Assembly: GCA_025462735.1 (NCBI GenBank)
Contig: JAOAPC010000017.1
Span: forward strand, 79,089-143,088
Direction of reading: 5' to 3'
DNA from: Acidobacteriaceae bacterium
GTDB taxonomy: Bacteria > Acidobacteriota > Terriglobia > Terriglobales > Acidobacteriaceae
Length of the DNA: 64,000 nucleotides
The notes below the pieces were generated by a model. That model was given only the letters and a program-made list of their open reading frames with translations. It made no database searches and was not told the DNA's origin. Shown here piece by piece: positions 43,663 through 52,958 of the stretch (positions within the stretch are counted from its first letter, which is position 1; each line of letters opens with the position of its first letter). A program made the position numbers and the translations under genes.

Positions 43663-44227
43663 AATCGTTATCCCTACAATGATTGTTCAGCAGGCAAGGT
43701 TGAATCTTTGATGCGAACATGGAAAAACGGAGATCAAAGGAATGACATAAATCGAAAGCTGACCAACTCTGAATCGCCATCCTGGAGAGCCTTGCGAGTA
43801 GAAGAAGCACAATTCCGACAGTGTGCTCCAGGACCTTTTCTGATTGGGAGCGTTTGAGAATTATGAACCGAGGACAAGAAGCAGGATTGCCTGCCTTCTA
43901 TTTGTGATGGCCGCGCCCACTTCTCGCACACTACGCGAGAACTGGGGCACCCGGCGAACATCTCGACCAAACGTGCTCGCAGGACGTTGCCCATTCCAGT
44001 AGGTCATGGCTGCCGGTGTAAGTCGTTTTATTGCGATGTAAGTCAATAACTTACAACTGTGTTACTTCAACCCCTTTTGTAATCTTGTGGCGTGACCATG
44101 CGGACGCTATCGTGGGCTCAGTTTGATCGCGCCTGGCGGAGTTGCCAGTGTTACTGCGCTCTTAGGGGGTATGCAGAAGCACTAAACGTTGCGCGAGGAA
44201 GACGGCATCTGCCAAAAGGAGAACTTT
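43663..44227. other. Intergenic region with a family E repeat and a promoter-like area
   Basis: No convincing gene. A family E copy is at about 43917-43956: CCCACTTCTCGC...GCGAGAACTGGGGCACCCGG. The AT-richer part at 44010-44090 contains a palindrome (listed separately) and a poly-T/C stretch near 44070. It separates two divergent exported-protein genes. Confidence 0.6.
44038..44054. promoter_or_regulatory. Operator-like palindrome
   Basis: GTAAGT-CAATA-ACTTAC, a perfect six-base inverted repeat. A further GTAAGTC is at 44018-44024, exactly 20 bases upstream, so two half-sites are on the same face of the helix. About 170 bases upstream of the CARDB protein gene start. Confidence 0.45.
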
Positions 44228-45811
44228 GTGAAGAGTGCCACTTTAGCCTTGCTAGTTCTGGCCGCATCGCTTTCGTCATGGTCGCAAACTAACGTCCCAG
44301 GAAACGCGGTCAAGAGTTCCAAGCATTACCGCGAAAGTGGCGTCGGCAACGCCACCGGACGTTCCGGATCCGCCAATATGGTCGCCCGTGCCCTGCTCGA
44401 CAAGGACGGCAACACCATCGTTGAAGTCACGACCGGGACGATCGACTCTGCGAACACGCCTCCGGGCAGCTTCCGCAAAGTGCAATTTAAGCCATTGACT
44501 GCCGCGGGCAACGCGCTATTCGTGCACAATTATTTTCCGTCTACCGCCAGCGGCTATTACAGCTTCGTTTCGCCGTCACTGCACCGGGCGGAACAAATAC
44601 AACTTCAGGGCAACATTAGCGGCATCGACAGGAACCGCACCGATGTGGTGACCGTCGTGGAAGTGGTGAAAACACGACCGGACCTGGCTGTGGGAAACCT
44701 TACTTTCCCAAGTTCAGCCTTCGTTAACCACCCGGTTAACATCAGCGCCAACATTGTGGAATTGAATGGAGACGCCTCGGCCGCTACGACCTGCGTGCTG
44801 ACCATCGATGGCAACGTTGTAGATCAAATGAGGAATGTGTACGTGGATGCAGCGGGCAGCGTAAGCTGCGCCTTTGTCTACACGTTTAAGGCAACAGGCA
44901 CCCACACCATCCAAGTAACCGCCGCCAACGTGGTTCCGGGAGATTGGGACACCAGCAACAATTCCAGTTCCGGGACGATAGATATCACAAATCCCATGAC
45001 CGCCGAGAGTGCTTTTGCGTCCTTTCAAGATAACAACGGCGGTTTCCCGTTGAGCCGCACCACTACTTCTAAGCAATGGTATCTCGGAAACTTAGTTGAG
45101 GACGTTAGCGACACGTCCGGGCAAACTGGGCGCAGCCAACTTTCTAATGCTACGTTCTCCAGTTCCGGCTGCACTGGGAGTACTAATGCAGTCCCGTGGC
45201 AGTTCCCCGTCAAGGTGACGTACTCGGAAAACATGGACGGGGCACCTGTCTACTCCTTCACAGATCAGGGGATCAGTGGTAACAGTATCTCGTACACCGG
45301 ATACAATTTCCCGATCTGTCGCGGTATGGTTGCAAACGAAAAGCTCCAGTATGGCAGCGCCTATGCCAGTGATCACTGGAACTATCTCAGCTCCTATCAA
45401 TATTACGACAGCGCCGGAAACCTTCTCTTCCTGGGGCAAACTGTCCAGAGCCAAAGATACGCTGGTGACGTTACCTATTTCTCTTACGGCTACGAGTGCT
45501 ACTATTGGGACTCACCCTCCGGCACTTGCAACAACCCATCCGACTACTACACGTGGAACAGCCCGGGCCAGGACGTTTATGGAACGGTCGTTCCCGTGGG
45601 AGGCACCTGGGTACCTACTGTAGACACACAGGACGCTGCGGGCGCCACGTTTTCGGGCAGCATCAGCGTCTCGCTAAGCAGCACTCAGCAGACCAACAGT
45701 CAGCCAGAGACCTGCTACAACTACGGCCCGGACCTCGACGGCTATTACTACCAGAACTGTTCATCGTCCACCAATAATTACATCATTACCGAGGGGTCGG
45801 CGTCGAACTAG
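44228..45811 (+). CDS. Secreted protein with a CARDB domain
   Basis: 527 residues from a GTG start, with AAAGGAG seven bases before. Signal peptide (ATLALLVLAASLSSWSQ). A CARDB-type Ig-like domain spans about 150-250 (RPDLAVGNLTFPSSAFVNHP, then TGTHTIQVTAANVVPGDWDTSNN). The C-terminal half is rich in Tyr, Ser and Asn and has paired cysteines (YECYYWDSPSGTC). Probably a surface or secreted adhesion/matrix protein. Followed 24 bases later by a strong terminator. Confidence 0.75.
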   Translation: MKSATLALLVLAASLSSWSQTNVPGNAVKSSKHYRESGVGNATGRSGSANMVARALLDKDGNTIVEVTTGTIDSANTPPGSFRKVQFKPLTAAGNALFVHNYFPSTASGYYSFVSPSLHRAEQIQLQGNISGIDRNRTDVVTVVEVVKTRPDLAVGNLTFPSSAFVNHPVNISANIVELNGDASAATTCVLTIDGNVVDQMRNVYVDAAGSVSCAFVYTFKATGTHTIQVTAANVVPGDWDTSNNSSSGTIDITNPMTAESAFASFQDNNGGFPLSRTTTSKQWYLGNLVEDVSDTSGQTGRSQLSNATFSSSGCTGSTNAVPWQFPVKVTYSENMDGAPVYSFTDQGISGNSISYTGYNFPICRGMVANEKLQYGSAYASDHWNYLSSYQYYDSAGNLLFLGQTVQSQRYAGDVTYFSYGYECYYWDSPSGTCNNPSDYYTWNSPGQDVYGTVVPVGGTWVPTVDTQDAAGATFSGSISVSLSSTQQTNSQPETCYNYGPDLDGYYYQNCSSSTNNYIITEGSASN

Positions 45812-45834
45812 GGCAACCCTTTCAGCTAACCTAT

Positions 45835-45866
45835 TCCCCCCCGGCGCAAGTCGCCGGGGGTTTTTT
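45835..45866 (+). terminator. Rho-independent terminator
   Basis: CCCCCCGGCG-CAAG-TCGCCGGGGG followed by TTTTTT. It ends the CARDB gene transcript. Confidence 0.92.
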
Positions 45867-46193
45867 ATTGCGTTTGCGTCTTAGTGTTCGTGCGGGCCGG
45901 TTAGCGGAGTCACGCAGGGCGAAGCGAACTGTCGAAACTACCCGGGATCCGCGGCCCCTAAACCTTTCGGCGGCCTCGCCGATGAGCATACAAGGTCAGG
46001 CAAGAAAGTCCTGACAACAAGAAATTGATACGTCCACCAGGTGAAGTGGTTCTGCAGTATCTCAATAGCGATGCGGGCTTGTGAAGGGTTTCGTCCAAGC
46101 TGCCGCCCACTTACTAATCAGCCCTCGGAGGATGTTCGAAATGAATCTAGACCGACGTGGGCTTTTACCCAAAAAAGATCAGGAGAAAGAGTC

Positions 46194-47363
46194 ATGAGAA
46201 AGCTTTTCTTGGTTATTTGCCTGCTAAATCTAATGGTCTGCCTGGCTTTCACGCAGACGACCCCGCCACTCGGTTCCGCGCAGAGCTTTGCCGTCCTGGG
46301 AGCCTCAACCGTCACCAACACGGGCCCGACAATCATCACCGGAGATTTGGGTGTGAGTCCAGGCACTTCATGTACTGGATTCCCAGTTCCCTGCACCGGC
46401 GGACCAGGAGTGGTGAACGGGACGATATACACAGGCGCGGGGTCTCTGGCTGGCGCGGCCCAGAGTTCGGCACTGATTGCCTACAACGATCTAGTAGCGG
46501 AACCCTGCGGAACTAACCTTAGCGGGCAGACTCTGGGCACCAGTCCGGGTGCGGTCACGCTCTCGCCCGGTGTTTATTGCTTTAGCTCTTCGGCGCAGTT
46601 GACCGGAACCCTCACGCTCGACGGCGGCGGTGTGTACGTTTTCCAGATAGGCAGCACACTCACGACGGCAAGCAATTCCTCTGTCGTGCTGGTAAACGGA
46701 GCGGCGGCAGGCAATGTATTCTGGCAGGTCGGCAGCTCTGCAACTCTGGGCACAGACACCGTTTTCGCAGGCAGCATTCTCGCTCTGACCAGCGACACCG
46801 TAACTACCGGCACCAGCATTAACGGCCGCGTATTTGCCCTGAATGGTGCAGTCACGCTGGACACTAACGTGATCACAGTTGCAGGCTCCGGCAACGGCAG
46901 ATCGTGCAACGACTTCACCACCGGCGGCGGCTTCATTACCGGGCCATCTAGCGGCAAAGCGACCTTTGGCTTTGAAGTCGGATGCAAGTGCAACAGAGGC
47001 GAGGACAGCTTGTTGCGAGGGCAGGTCGTTTATCAAGACCACGGCATCGACCTCAGAATGAAGAGCACGAGCGTCACCGCATATCTTGAGAAGGGGCCGA
47101 ATTCGCGGCGCATTCAAGGTACAGACAAAATCAACGGGCAAGACGGCACATTTCAATTGGACGTGACCGACGACGAATCGGCTTCATCCAGTTTTGCTCT
47201 CCGCCTGTCAAACGGCTACAGCGCCTCGGGTGATCTGAATGGTGGACATATTGAGATCCATAGGTGCTGCCACAATGACAATGGTGGTCCCGACAGCGGA
47301 TGCTCCGACCAAGATAAAGATAAAGGCCATAAAGACAGTCACGACAAGGACCAAAAGGACTGA
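46194..47363 (+). CDS. DUF3494 (ice-binding-type) secreted protein with a charged C-terminal extension
   Basis: 389 residues from the ATG at 46194, with AGGAGAAAGAGTC upstream. Signal peptide LFLVICLLNLMVCLAFTQ. DUF3494 spans about 25-230: FAVLGASTVTNTGPTIITGDLGVSPG, LTLDGGGVYVFQIGSTLTTA, FWQVGSSATLGTDTVF and INGRVFALNGAVTLDTNVI are its repeating solenoid strands. The remaining 160 residues contain several cysteines and end in a hydrophilic tail of K, D, H. DUF3494 proteins bind ice or act as adhesins. Confidence 0.88.
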   Translation: MRKLFLVICLLNLMVCLAFTQTTPPLGSAQSFAVLGASTVTNTGPTIITGDLGVSPGTSCTGFPVPCTGGPGVVNGTIYTGAGSLAGAAQSSALIAYNDLVAEPCGTNLSGQTLGTSPGAVTLSPGVYCFSSSAQLTGTLTLDGGGVYVFQIGSTLTTASNSSVVLVNGAAAGNVFWQVGSSATLGTDTVFAGSILALTSDTVTTGTSINGRVFALNGAVTLDTNVITVAGSGNGRSCNDFTTGGGFITGPSSGKATFGFEVGCKCNRGEDSLLRGQVVYQDHGIDLRMKSTSVTAYLEKGPNSRRIQGTDKINGQDGTFQLDVTDDESASSSFALRLSNGYSASGDLNGGHIEIHRCCHNDNGGPDSGCSDQDKDKGHKDSHDKDQKD

Positions 47364-47396
47364 CAAGTATTGCGACGCTTTGCCGAAGTGGTGAAG

Positions 47397-47836
47397 TGGG
47401 TGCCCATCCTAACGGCGCATCTTTTGCGACGTTAGGGTGGGGATTTGATTTTGTTCGACGAGAGAAAATCCGCGCCCAAGCGAACAAGGTCCCTCAGCTT
47501 TGCTCGGGGGATGGTAGTTAGGGTGGGCCACCCGGGCTCGATGTTCCCTGAGATAGAGGATCACGAGCCGCGCCACCTCTACCATCACCAGCATAAAAAA
47601 AGCACTTCGACAACGACACCCCTGAAATCAACCTGCGGGCTTGAAGATCTCTCGGAACAATCCGAAAAGCGTGCGGGCCCATGAGTCCGAAAAGCGCCAG
47701 CCCGATGCCGAGTAGGAGCAAGTCTTGGTCAGGCTCGAGAAACTGTCGGGCAATCAATGTACTTGGGTGTGCGGGATGTCAAATCTCAGTTCCGTAAGCA
47801 TCCTTCGCGGCTTTGCGAAAGGGTGGGAAACGCCAA
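47397..47836. repeat. Family E palindromes in a gene-poor stretch
   Basis: Copies at 47397-47444 (CCATCCTAACG...CGACGTTAGGGTGGGG), 47513-47537 (AGGGTGGGCCACCCGG) and 47808-47836 (CCTTCGCGGCTTTGCGAAAGGGTGGG). The gap 47364-47915 shows no convincing gene. Confidence 0.6.
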
Positions 47837-47915
47837 CCTAACCGAACGTGACTTGCTCGCGGGTTCAGAGATCGATCTTCCACCCCTCTGCGCGACATAC
47901 CGGATCCACTCCGTA

Positions 47916-48722
47916 TCAAAAGCATGGAAAATCCGGGGTAACCACTCCGACCACCAACTTATTAATGATGGTCTTCTGCAGCTGTGCATACACTCCATTC
48001 GCGAGAACGTAATGGACCCATTGCACCAGTCCGTAGCGCTGGCTTACGTAATACTCTTCCTTGTCGACGCAATTCTGGTAATTGGCATCGCAGTTGTAGC
48101 GATAGCTGATCACCAGAGTCTTCAAGTTGTTCGGCAGACTTCCCCCGAATGAGTAGTAATACGGTCCCCACACCTGATTGATCCCGCTCTGCAGGCCCAG
48201 GGTCACTGAGCAAGTCTGGGAGCAGTTTGTGTGCAGGTCGAAATTAGTATTTGCGATTTTGATCGTGGAACCGGCCGTACTAGTTCCCGCGGTTGCGCAC
48301 CGGGGAACCAATGGCAGATTCGTGTTGTTGGTAAATTTCTTATAGCTTTGCGGCACGGTCCAGGAGAGTTCCGTGACCCACAAATAGATGTACTTGCTGT
48401 CATAGAGTTGAATGTCCCACGGGTAACCCAGTCCGCCCTTGACCCAATAGAACTTGCCGGGCTGCATAACCGTGTATATCGGATTGGAAGTCCCCTCCAT
48501 ATGGTAGGTAGAGCGGAGGTCGGAGTCCAAGGTCATCCAATCCAGCATGTCGTACATCCCCGAGGGGCAAGAGATGGTCGATTCTGCTACGGACCGGATG
48601 GGAAAACCGAGCGCGACCAGCAGAAAGGTCGCGGCGAGCAAGAGCGTTTTGGCTGGGGATCCGAAGATCGTGGCTGTACCTGAAACGGAGCTGCGACTGA
48701 CATTTTCACAATAACGAGTCAT
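47916..48722 (-). CDS. Secreted hypothetical protein
   Basis: 268 residues, ATG preceded by GAGGTGAGGT. A long signal peptide (TLLLAATFLLVALGFPIRSVA) near residue 40. The mature part has six or more cysteines (CATAG, NCSQTCSV, YNCDANYQNC) and aromatic strand-like segments, consistent with a disulfide-bonded extracellular protein. No family recognised. Confidence 0.7.
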   Translation of the reverse strand: MTRYCENVSRSSVSGTATIFGSPAKTLLLAATFLLVALGFPIRSVAESTISCPSGMYDMLDWMTLDSDLRSTYHMEGTSNPIYTVMQPGKFYWVKGGLGYPWDIQLYDSKYIYLWVTELSWTVPQSYKKFTNNTNLPLVPRCATAGTSTAGSTIKIANTNFDLHTNCSQTCSVTLGLQSGINQVWGPYYYSFGGSLPNNLKTLVISYRYNCDANYQNCVDKEEYYVSQRYGLVQWVHYVLANGVYAQLQKTIINKLVVGVVTPDFPCF

Positions 48723-49027
48723 ACCTCACCTCTGCTAGGCTTCAATTTTTGTGTTTCCGAACAGAATATGGCGGGACCTGCTTGGGGCCCCGCGCTTGCT
48801 ATCGTCTTTATCGCTGCCTCCGGGAAGGCTGAAGGGGTGCAGAGTTATACATCAAAGCACCGACAAATCGACAGCTGAAGGGGAGGCGTTGTGTCGCAAC
48901 GGCCTCGCATTTTCCGCTCGAACCAGCTACTCTGTCAACAGGAATCGAGAGTAGAACAAGCCCACCGACAACTGTTGTAATCAGGCGATTACACTCAGGC
49001 CTTGCCAATCAGCAATGCATCTCTAAT
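48723..49027. other. Intergenic region without visible features
   Basis: About 305 bases between two minus-strand genes. No hairpin, repeat family or plausible small gene stood out. Confidence 0.5.
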
Positions 49028-50197
49028 TTACGCAGACTGCCCGGCGCAAAATCCTGAGGCCCATGCCCACTGAAAGTTGAATCCGCCCAGTTGGCCGGTT
49101 ACGTCCACGACTTCACCAATGAAATACAGGCCGGGTATTTTGCGGCTCTCCATCGTCTTAGCGGAAAGCTCATCGGTGTCCACACCTCCGGCGGTGACTT
49201 CGGCCTTGTCGTAGCCGTCGGTGCTTTCTGGGGTGACGATCCAGTTGTGCGTCTGGCGCTCGAGTTCAGCGAGCGCGTGGTTGGTCCAGGCTGTGGGAGG
49301 ATGCAGATCGAGCCAGCGGTCGGCCAACCGTTGAGGCAAGACCGCGCGCAACGCAGCTTTGAGAGCAGAGAGATCGCGGCGAGCGCCGTTGCCATTGCGA
49401 ATCGGGGCGGTGAAATGGTGGCCCGGTGCCAGGTCAATGATCGCCGAGGTCGAAGGCTTCCAATAGGAAGAAATCTGCAGAATGGCCGGGCCGCTAAGAC
49501 CGCGGTGGGTGAACAACATTTTTTCACGGAAGCGTTGCTTACCAGTTGCCGCGACGACCTCCGCTGACACACCGGTCAAGTCGGAGTAGTGCTGGTGGTC
49601 CCCCGCACTGAAGAGCAGCGGAACCAGTGCGGGCCGCGTAGCGTTGATTCGCACTCCGAACTGCTTGGCTAACTCGTAGCCGAATGAAGTTGCGCCCATC
49701 TTAGGGATGGACAGGCCGCCGGTTGCAACCACCAACGTTGACGCTTCGAACTCATGTTCCCCCGCGCGAATCTTAAAGCTGCTTTTGTGCTCGACGCTTT
49801 GGATGGTAACGTTGGTAAAAACTCGAACCCCGGCCTGTCTGCATTCCAATTCGAGCATGCTCACGATTTGTTGCGCAGAGCCATCACAGAAAAGCTGCCC
49901 GAGAGTTTTTTCGTGATATGGAATGCCATGCTTTTCCACCAATCCGATGAAATCCGCGGGTGTATAAGCCGCAAGCGCCGACTTGGCAAAGTGGGGGTTG
50001 GCGGAGATGAAATTTTCCGGTTGACAATGCAGGTTGGTAAAGTTGCAGCGGCCGCCGCCGGAAATCAGGATCTTTTTCCCGATGCGCGGGGCGCGTTCGA
50101 GGACTGCTACGCACCTTCCGCGCTTGCCGGCCTCGATGGCGCACATGGGCCCAGCCGCGCCGCCCCCGAGAACGATGACGTCAAAGTCGTGTTTCAC
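49028..50197 (-). CDS. HI0933/YhiN-family flavoprotein
   Basis: 389 residues from a GTG start. FAD-binding VLGGGAAGPMCAIEAGKRG, then the family mark GKKILISGGGRCNFTN. A second FAD-contact motif is GLYFIGEVVDVTGQLGGFNFQWAWASG at the C-terminus. A NAD(P)/FAD-dependent oxidoreductase of unknown substrate, related to BaiN-type enzymes. Followed 55 bases on by the pseudouridine synthase, which is upstream in transcription. Confidence 0.92.
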   Translation of the reverse strand: MKHDFDVIVLGGGAAGPMCAIEAGKRGRCVAVLERAPRIGKKILISGGGRCNFTNLHCQPENFISANPHFAKSALAAYTPADFIGLVEKHGIPYHEKTLGQLFCDGSAQQIVSMLELECRQAGVRVFTNVTIQSVEHKSSFKIRAGEHEFEASTLVVATGGLSIPKMGATSFGYELAKQFGVRINATRPALVPLLFSAGDHQHYSDLTGVSAEVVAATGKQRFREKMLFTHRGLSGPAILQISSYWKPSTSAIIDLAPGHHFTAPIRNGNGARRDLSALKAALRAVLPQRLADRWLDLHPPTAWTNHALAELERQTHNWIVTPESTDGYDKAEVTAGGVDTDELSAKTMESRKIPGLYFIGEVVDVTGQLGGFNFQWAWASGFCAGQSA

Positions 50198-50252
50198 GCC
50201 TCTCCAGCATCAGTTGCCACTTCAGTGGATGTCAACGTTGCAGCAGCTGTAC

Positions 50253-51014
50253 TCAGCGCTTTCCGTGGGCTGGCGAGGACAGTGCTTGCAGAAGTGATCG
50301 AAAATCCGGAGGAAGATCGCATTCGACGGAGACAGGTTCTCCCGAGCGCGGATGAACGAACTGCAGAGATGCCGCATGCAGCGCAACCCGAGCGATTCGA
50401 CGCTCCGAGGCCTCCCCATGGCTGTACTTCCGGTCTCCGAAGACGGGATGACCGAGCGCTGCAAGCTGCACTCGGATCTGATTCTGTAATCCCGTCAGCA
50501 GCGTGACCCGCAGCAGCGAAGCTGCGCGAAGAGAGCGTTCGACGGAATATTTGAGTTCGGCCCGCGCTGCCTTGGAGTCCCTTTCTTTGCTCAAGATCTG
50601 ATACATTCCTTCTCTTCGAAAATAATGAACGAGCTTTCCCTCTTTCGCGGCGACGTGCCCGCGAACCACGGCCAGGTACTCTCTAACGGGAGTGTGCGCG
50701 AGAAATTGACGAACCAGCGCGTCTCGATCAGCTTGGGTCTTGGCGAACAGTAGAACTCCGGACGCGAACCGATCGATGCGATGTACGACCAAAGCTTGTT
50801 GTCTTTGAGCCTTCAGGTCCTGCGACAGAAGAGATAGCGCGGATGGCGCATCGGAGCCCAGAGCAGGCACAGCCAGAAGTCCCGCAGGTTTATTCACCGC
50901 CACAACCGCATCGTCTTCATACAGGATGGCAAGCTCCCGCGAGAACCGAGGTGGCCGGCGATGCTGCGGACCTGAACTGGAGCTGCGTTTGCGAGGAAGG
51001 TTTTTCACCGGCAC
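50253..51014 (-). CDS. RluA-family pseudouridine synthase
   Basis: 253 residues from a GTG start. YEDDAVVAVNKPAGLLAVP and VVHRIDRFASGVLLFAKT carry the family motif; the catalytic aspartate is in HRID. N-terminal basic tail of about 25 residues may bind RNA. No S4 domain is visible. It modifies uridine in rRNA or tRNA; target not predictable. Confidence 0.92.
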   Translation of the reverse strand: MPVKNLPRKRSSSSGPQHRRPPRFSRELAILYEDDAVVAVNKPAGLLAVPALGSDAPSALSLLSQDLKAQRQQALVVHRIDRFASGVLLFAKTQADRDALVRQFLAHTPVREYLAVVRGHVAAKEGKLVHYFRREGMYQILSKERDSKAARAELKYSVERSLRAASLLRVTLLTGLQNQIRVQLAALGHPVFGDRKYSHGEASERRIARVALHAASLQFVHPRSGEPVSVECDLPPDFRSLLQALSSPAHGKR

Positions 51015-51183
51015 CTGTCGTTTTTCTTGCAGAAGTGAGGGTGAATGGGTGCGTCCATGAAGCTCATGAAATCTAATGTACTAGTTTTGGGTGAAGTTGA
51101 ATTGGGAGAAAGGGTTGATGTCCGGCGGATAAAGCGGCTGAAATTTCGCATAATCGTCAAATCGTAAGTTCTACAATCCTTGG

Positions 51184-51933
51184 ATGGATCACCACACAGT
51201 CGCCGCCGTCAGCATTACGGGTACGTGTCTTGATGTGCTGGGCAGCCTCTACCTTGCTTACGATTTATTGGGTGGACAACACGGTCCGTTGCGGTTAATT
51301 ACCCGCGCGGTAACGTACTCGCTTGTCTTCGGCATCGGCTACGGCCTCGGCCTGGGTCTTTTCTTCGGCCTGACTGCCGCTATTGCGACGGGCATCACGC
51401 TGGCGATTGAATTCAATCGAGCAGCTCGCGGGCTGGATCATTATTCGTCGCTATGGGAAGCAGTGTTTTCCTCGATCCGCGGGGTCGGTTACGGAGCTGG
51501 GCTTTACAGGATTTTGGGTCTCCGATACGCGATCGCATTTGGCATTCTCGTTACCGTCGGCCAGGTAATCGCCTACGCTCGCGGCATGCGTCCTGCCATC
51601 GACTATACCGCGAATCGGCGACCACGGCTTTCGCGGCGACAATTTTGGGGAACTGTGGTCCGCAGTGTCGGTTTCATGGCCACGGCCCTGGTCTGTAGCT
51701 TCTTCGACTTCAGCCATCACGTGGACCACGCCTGGTGGTTCGCGATTCGTGTGGGATTAGTGATCGGCATCGTTACCGGCGTTGGGACGACAGTCAATCC
51801 TTACATCGAATATTATGCGGACAGCCTTCCGGAGCGGCGGCTTGGGGTATTCGGCATCGGACTCATCCTTTGCGGCTTTGCCTTGCAGTCCTTTCAGTAC
51901 TGGTTGCAGCTATTTGATGTACACCTAACTTAG
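51184..51933 (+). CDS. Polytopic membrane protein, unassigned
   Basis: 249 residues with about six hydrophobic segments, several glycine-rich (LVFGIGYGLGLGLFFGLTAAIATG). No family recognised. A loop RRPRLSRRQFWG between segments is basic, so likely cytoplasmic. Transport or sensing cannot be inferred. Confidence 0.7.
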   Translation: MDHHTVAAVSITGTCLDVLGSLYLAYDLLGGQHGPLRLITRAVTYSLVFGIGYGLGLGLFFGLTAAIATGITLAIEFNRAARGLDHYSSLWEAVFSSIRGVGYGAGLYRILGLRYAIAFGILVTVGQVIAYARGMRPAIDYTANRRPRLSRRQFWGTVVRSVGFMATALVCSFFDFSHHVDHAWWFAIRVGLVIGIVTGVGTTVNPYIEYYADSLPERRLGVFGIGLILCGFALQSFQYWLQLFDVHLT

Positions 51934-52050
51934 GCGGTGTTTGGCCTCACCAACAGCGATGGTGTGAACACCACGATCCCAAGATTCATGGCGCGATCAC
52001 CCGGCGGGTGGAAGACATTCTTCTCTGATTAATCAATTCCCTTTTTGTGC

Positions 52051-52452
52051 TCAGGCCCTGCGAGGTACAGCGGAATCCATGTACACGCTCTGCTGAATAT
52101 GGCGGGAGTGCGCCGACACCAGAGTATAGGGCATTCCCAGGAATCGTTTGGCAACGATTCCGGTGACTTCGAGGCAATTGAAATCCTGTCCTCTCAATTT
52201 TCCCAGGATTCGGGTTAGCGCGCTGTGAACCTTATCTGCACCTCGGGCTCCGAAGAACATAACTTTAATTTCTGCCGCCATGAAAAAGAAGTTCCAGCCG
52301 GCGGCGTGGACCTTAAGGTCCAGTGCGACACCATTGAGACCTTTGACCACGTTCCAACTGCCGGAGTAAGGCTCGCTTTCAATCCCAAAGAGTTTTGTCA
52401 TCGCAGGCCATGGCTCGATCAGGATGTCACCGACTTGCACGGTTGGCGGCAT
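52051..52452 (-). CDS. Hypothetical protein
   Basis: 133 residues from the ATG at 52452, chosen because GGAGG lies four bases before it. MPPTVQVGDILIEPWPAMTK then GSWNVVKGLNGVALDLKVHAAGWNFFFMA. No signal peptide. Looks like a compact globular protein with no family I know. It follows the small membrane protein gene by 30 bases. Confidence 0.65.
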   Translation of the reverse strand: MPPTVQVGDILIEPWPAMTKLFGIESEPYSGSWNVVKGLNGVALDLKVHAAGWNFFFMAAEIKVMFFGARGADKVHSALTRILGKLRGQDFNCLEVTGIVAKRFLGMPYTLVSAHSRHIQQSVYMDSAVPRRA

Positions 52453-52482
52453 ATGTCCTCCGGAGAAACTGTGGCGGCGCAA

Positions 52483-52608
52483 TCAGACTCGTGCCAGCGC
52501 AGCGAATACGATCAGCAAGGCTGAACCTACCAGCACCACGGCACTTATCAGCAGTACACATTCGCTCAGCAGGTCAGGGCTCATCAGATCTTTTTTGGAG
52601 CATCTCAT
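52483..52608 (-). CDS. Small single-helix membrane protein
   Basis: 41 residues, MRCSKKDLMSPDLLSECVL then a hydrophobic helix LISAVVLVGSALLIVFAALA and RV. GAGG lies about seven bases upstream of the ATG. Same strand as the following gene at 30 bases, so probably in one unit. Too short for function assignment. Confidence 0.55.
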   Translation of the reverse strand: MRCSKKDLMSPDLLSECVLLISAVVLVGSALLIVFAALARV

Positions 52609-52958
52609 TTTTTTCCTCGCACGAACCTAGGAAAGTGTTTCTTTAGTTATTCCAAGACTCGCTCATTTCTTTCCGAAATACTGAGCAGAACCGCTCACTA
52701 TTACCAATCCAAAATGGGAAGGCACAACTGAGGTACGACCCACGGTGTAGGCGAAATCATTGTGCTCAGTCCTACTAAGTATTAGTGTGCGAACAGAGTC
52801 AAGCAATCGCAGTAGTAAGTGAGCGATCTAGACACGAGGCTTTGAAGTTAAGGTGAGCATTTGTGAAACAGATTTCGTTGCAGTCCAGTTCATTAAACGT
52901 TTTGTCATAAGTGCAAGCCACGCGATGCAGCGGCAGTTATGCAGGGGGAGAAAGAAGG
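52609..52958. other. Divergent intergenic region
   Basis: About 350 AT-richer bases before the second DUF3494 gene. No gene or repeat family is visible. Promoters for both sides presumably lie here, but no clear -35/-10 pair was picked out. Confidence 0.5.

Noticed and set aside
43588..43857. An 89-residue plus-strand frame overlapping the start of the beta-barrel gene
   Set aside because: Overlaps a signal peptide region on the other strand, shows no family or ribosome binding site, and has odd composition.
38195..44000. Search for a second copy of the tmRNA 3' end as an attachment site
   Set aside because: No matching stretch was found by eye, so an island boundary cannot be claimed.
47518..47757. 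A minus-strand frame with FLEPDQDLLLLGIGLALFGLMG, resembling a PEP-CTERM sorting tail
   Set aside because: The motif is degenerate, no signal peptide or full protein leads into it, and the region is full of family E repeats.
51986..52177. A 63-residue minus-strand frame near the hypothetical gene at 52051
   Set aside because: It overlaps the better-supported gene in another frame and has arginine-rich shadow composition.
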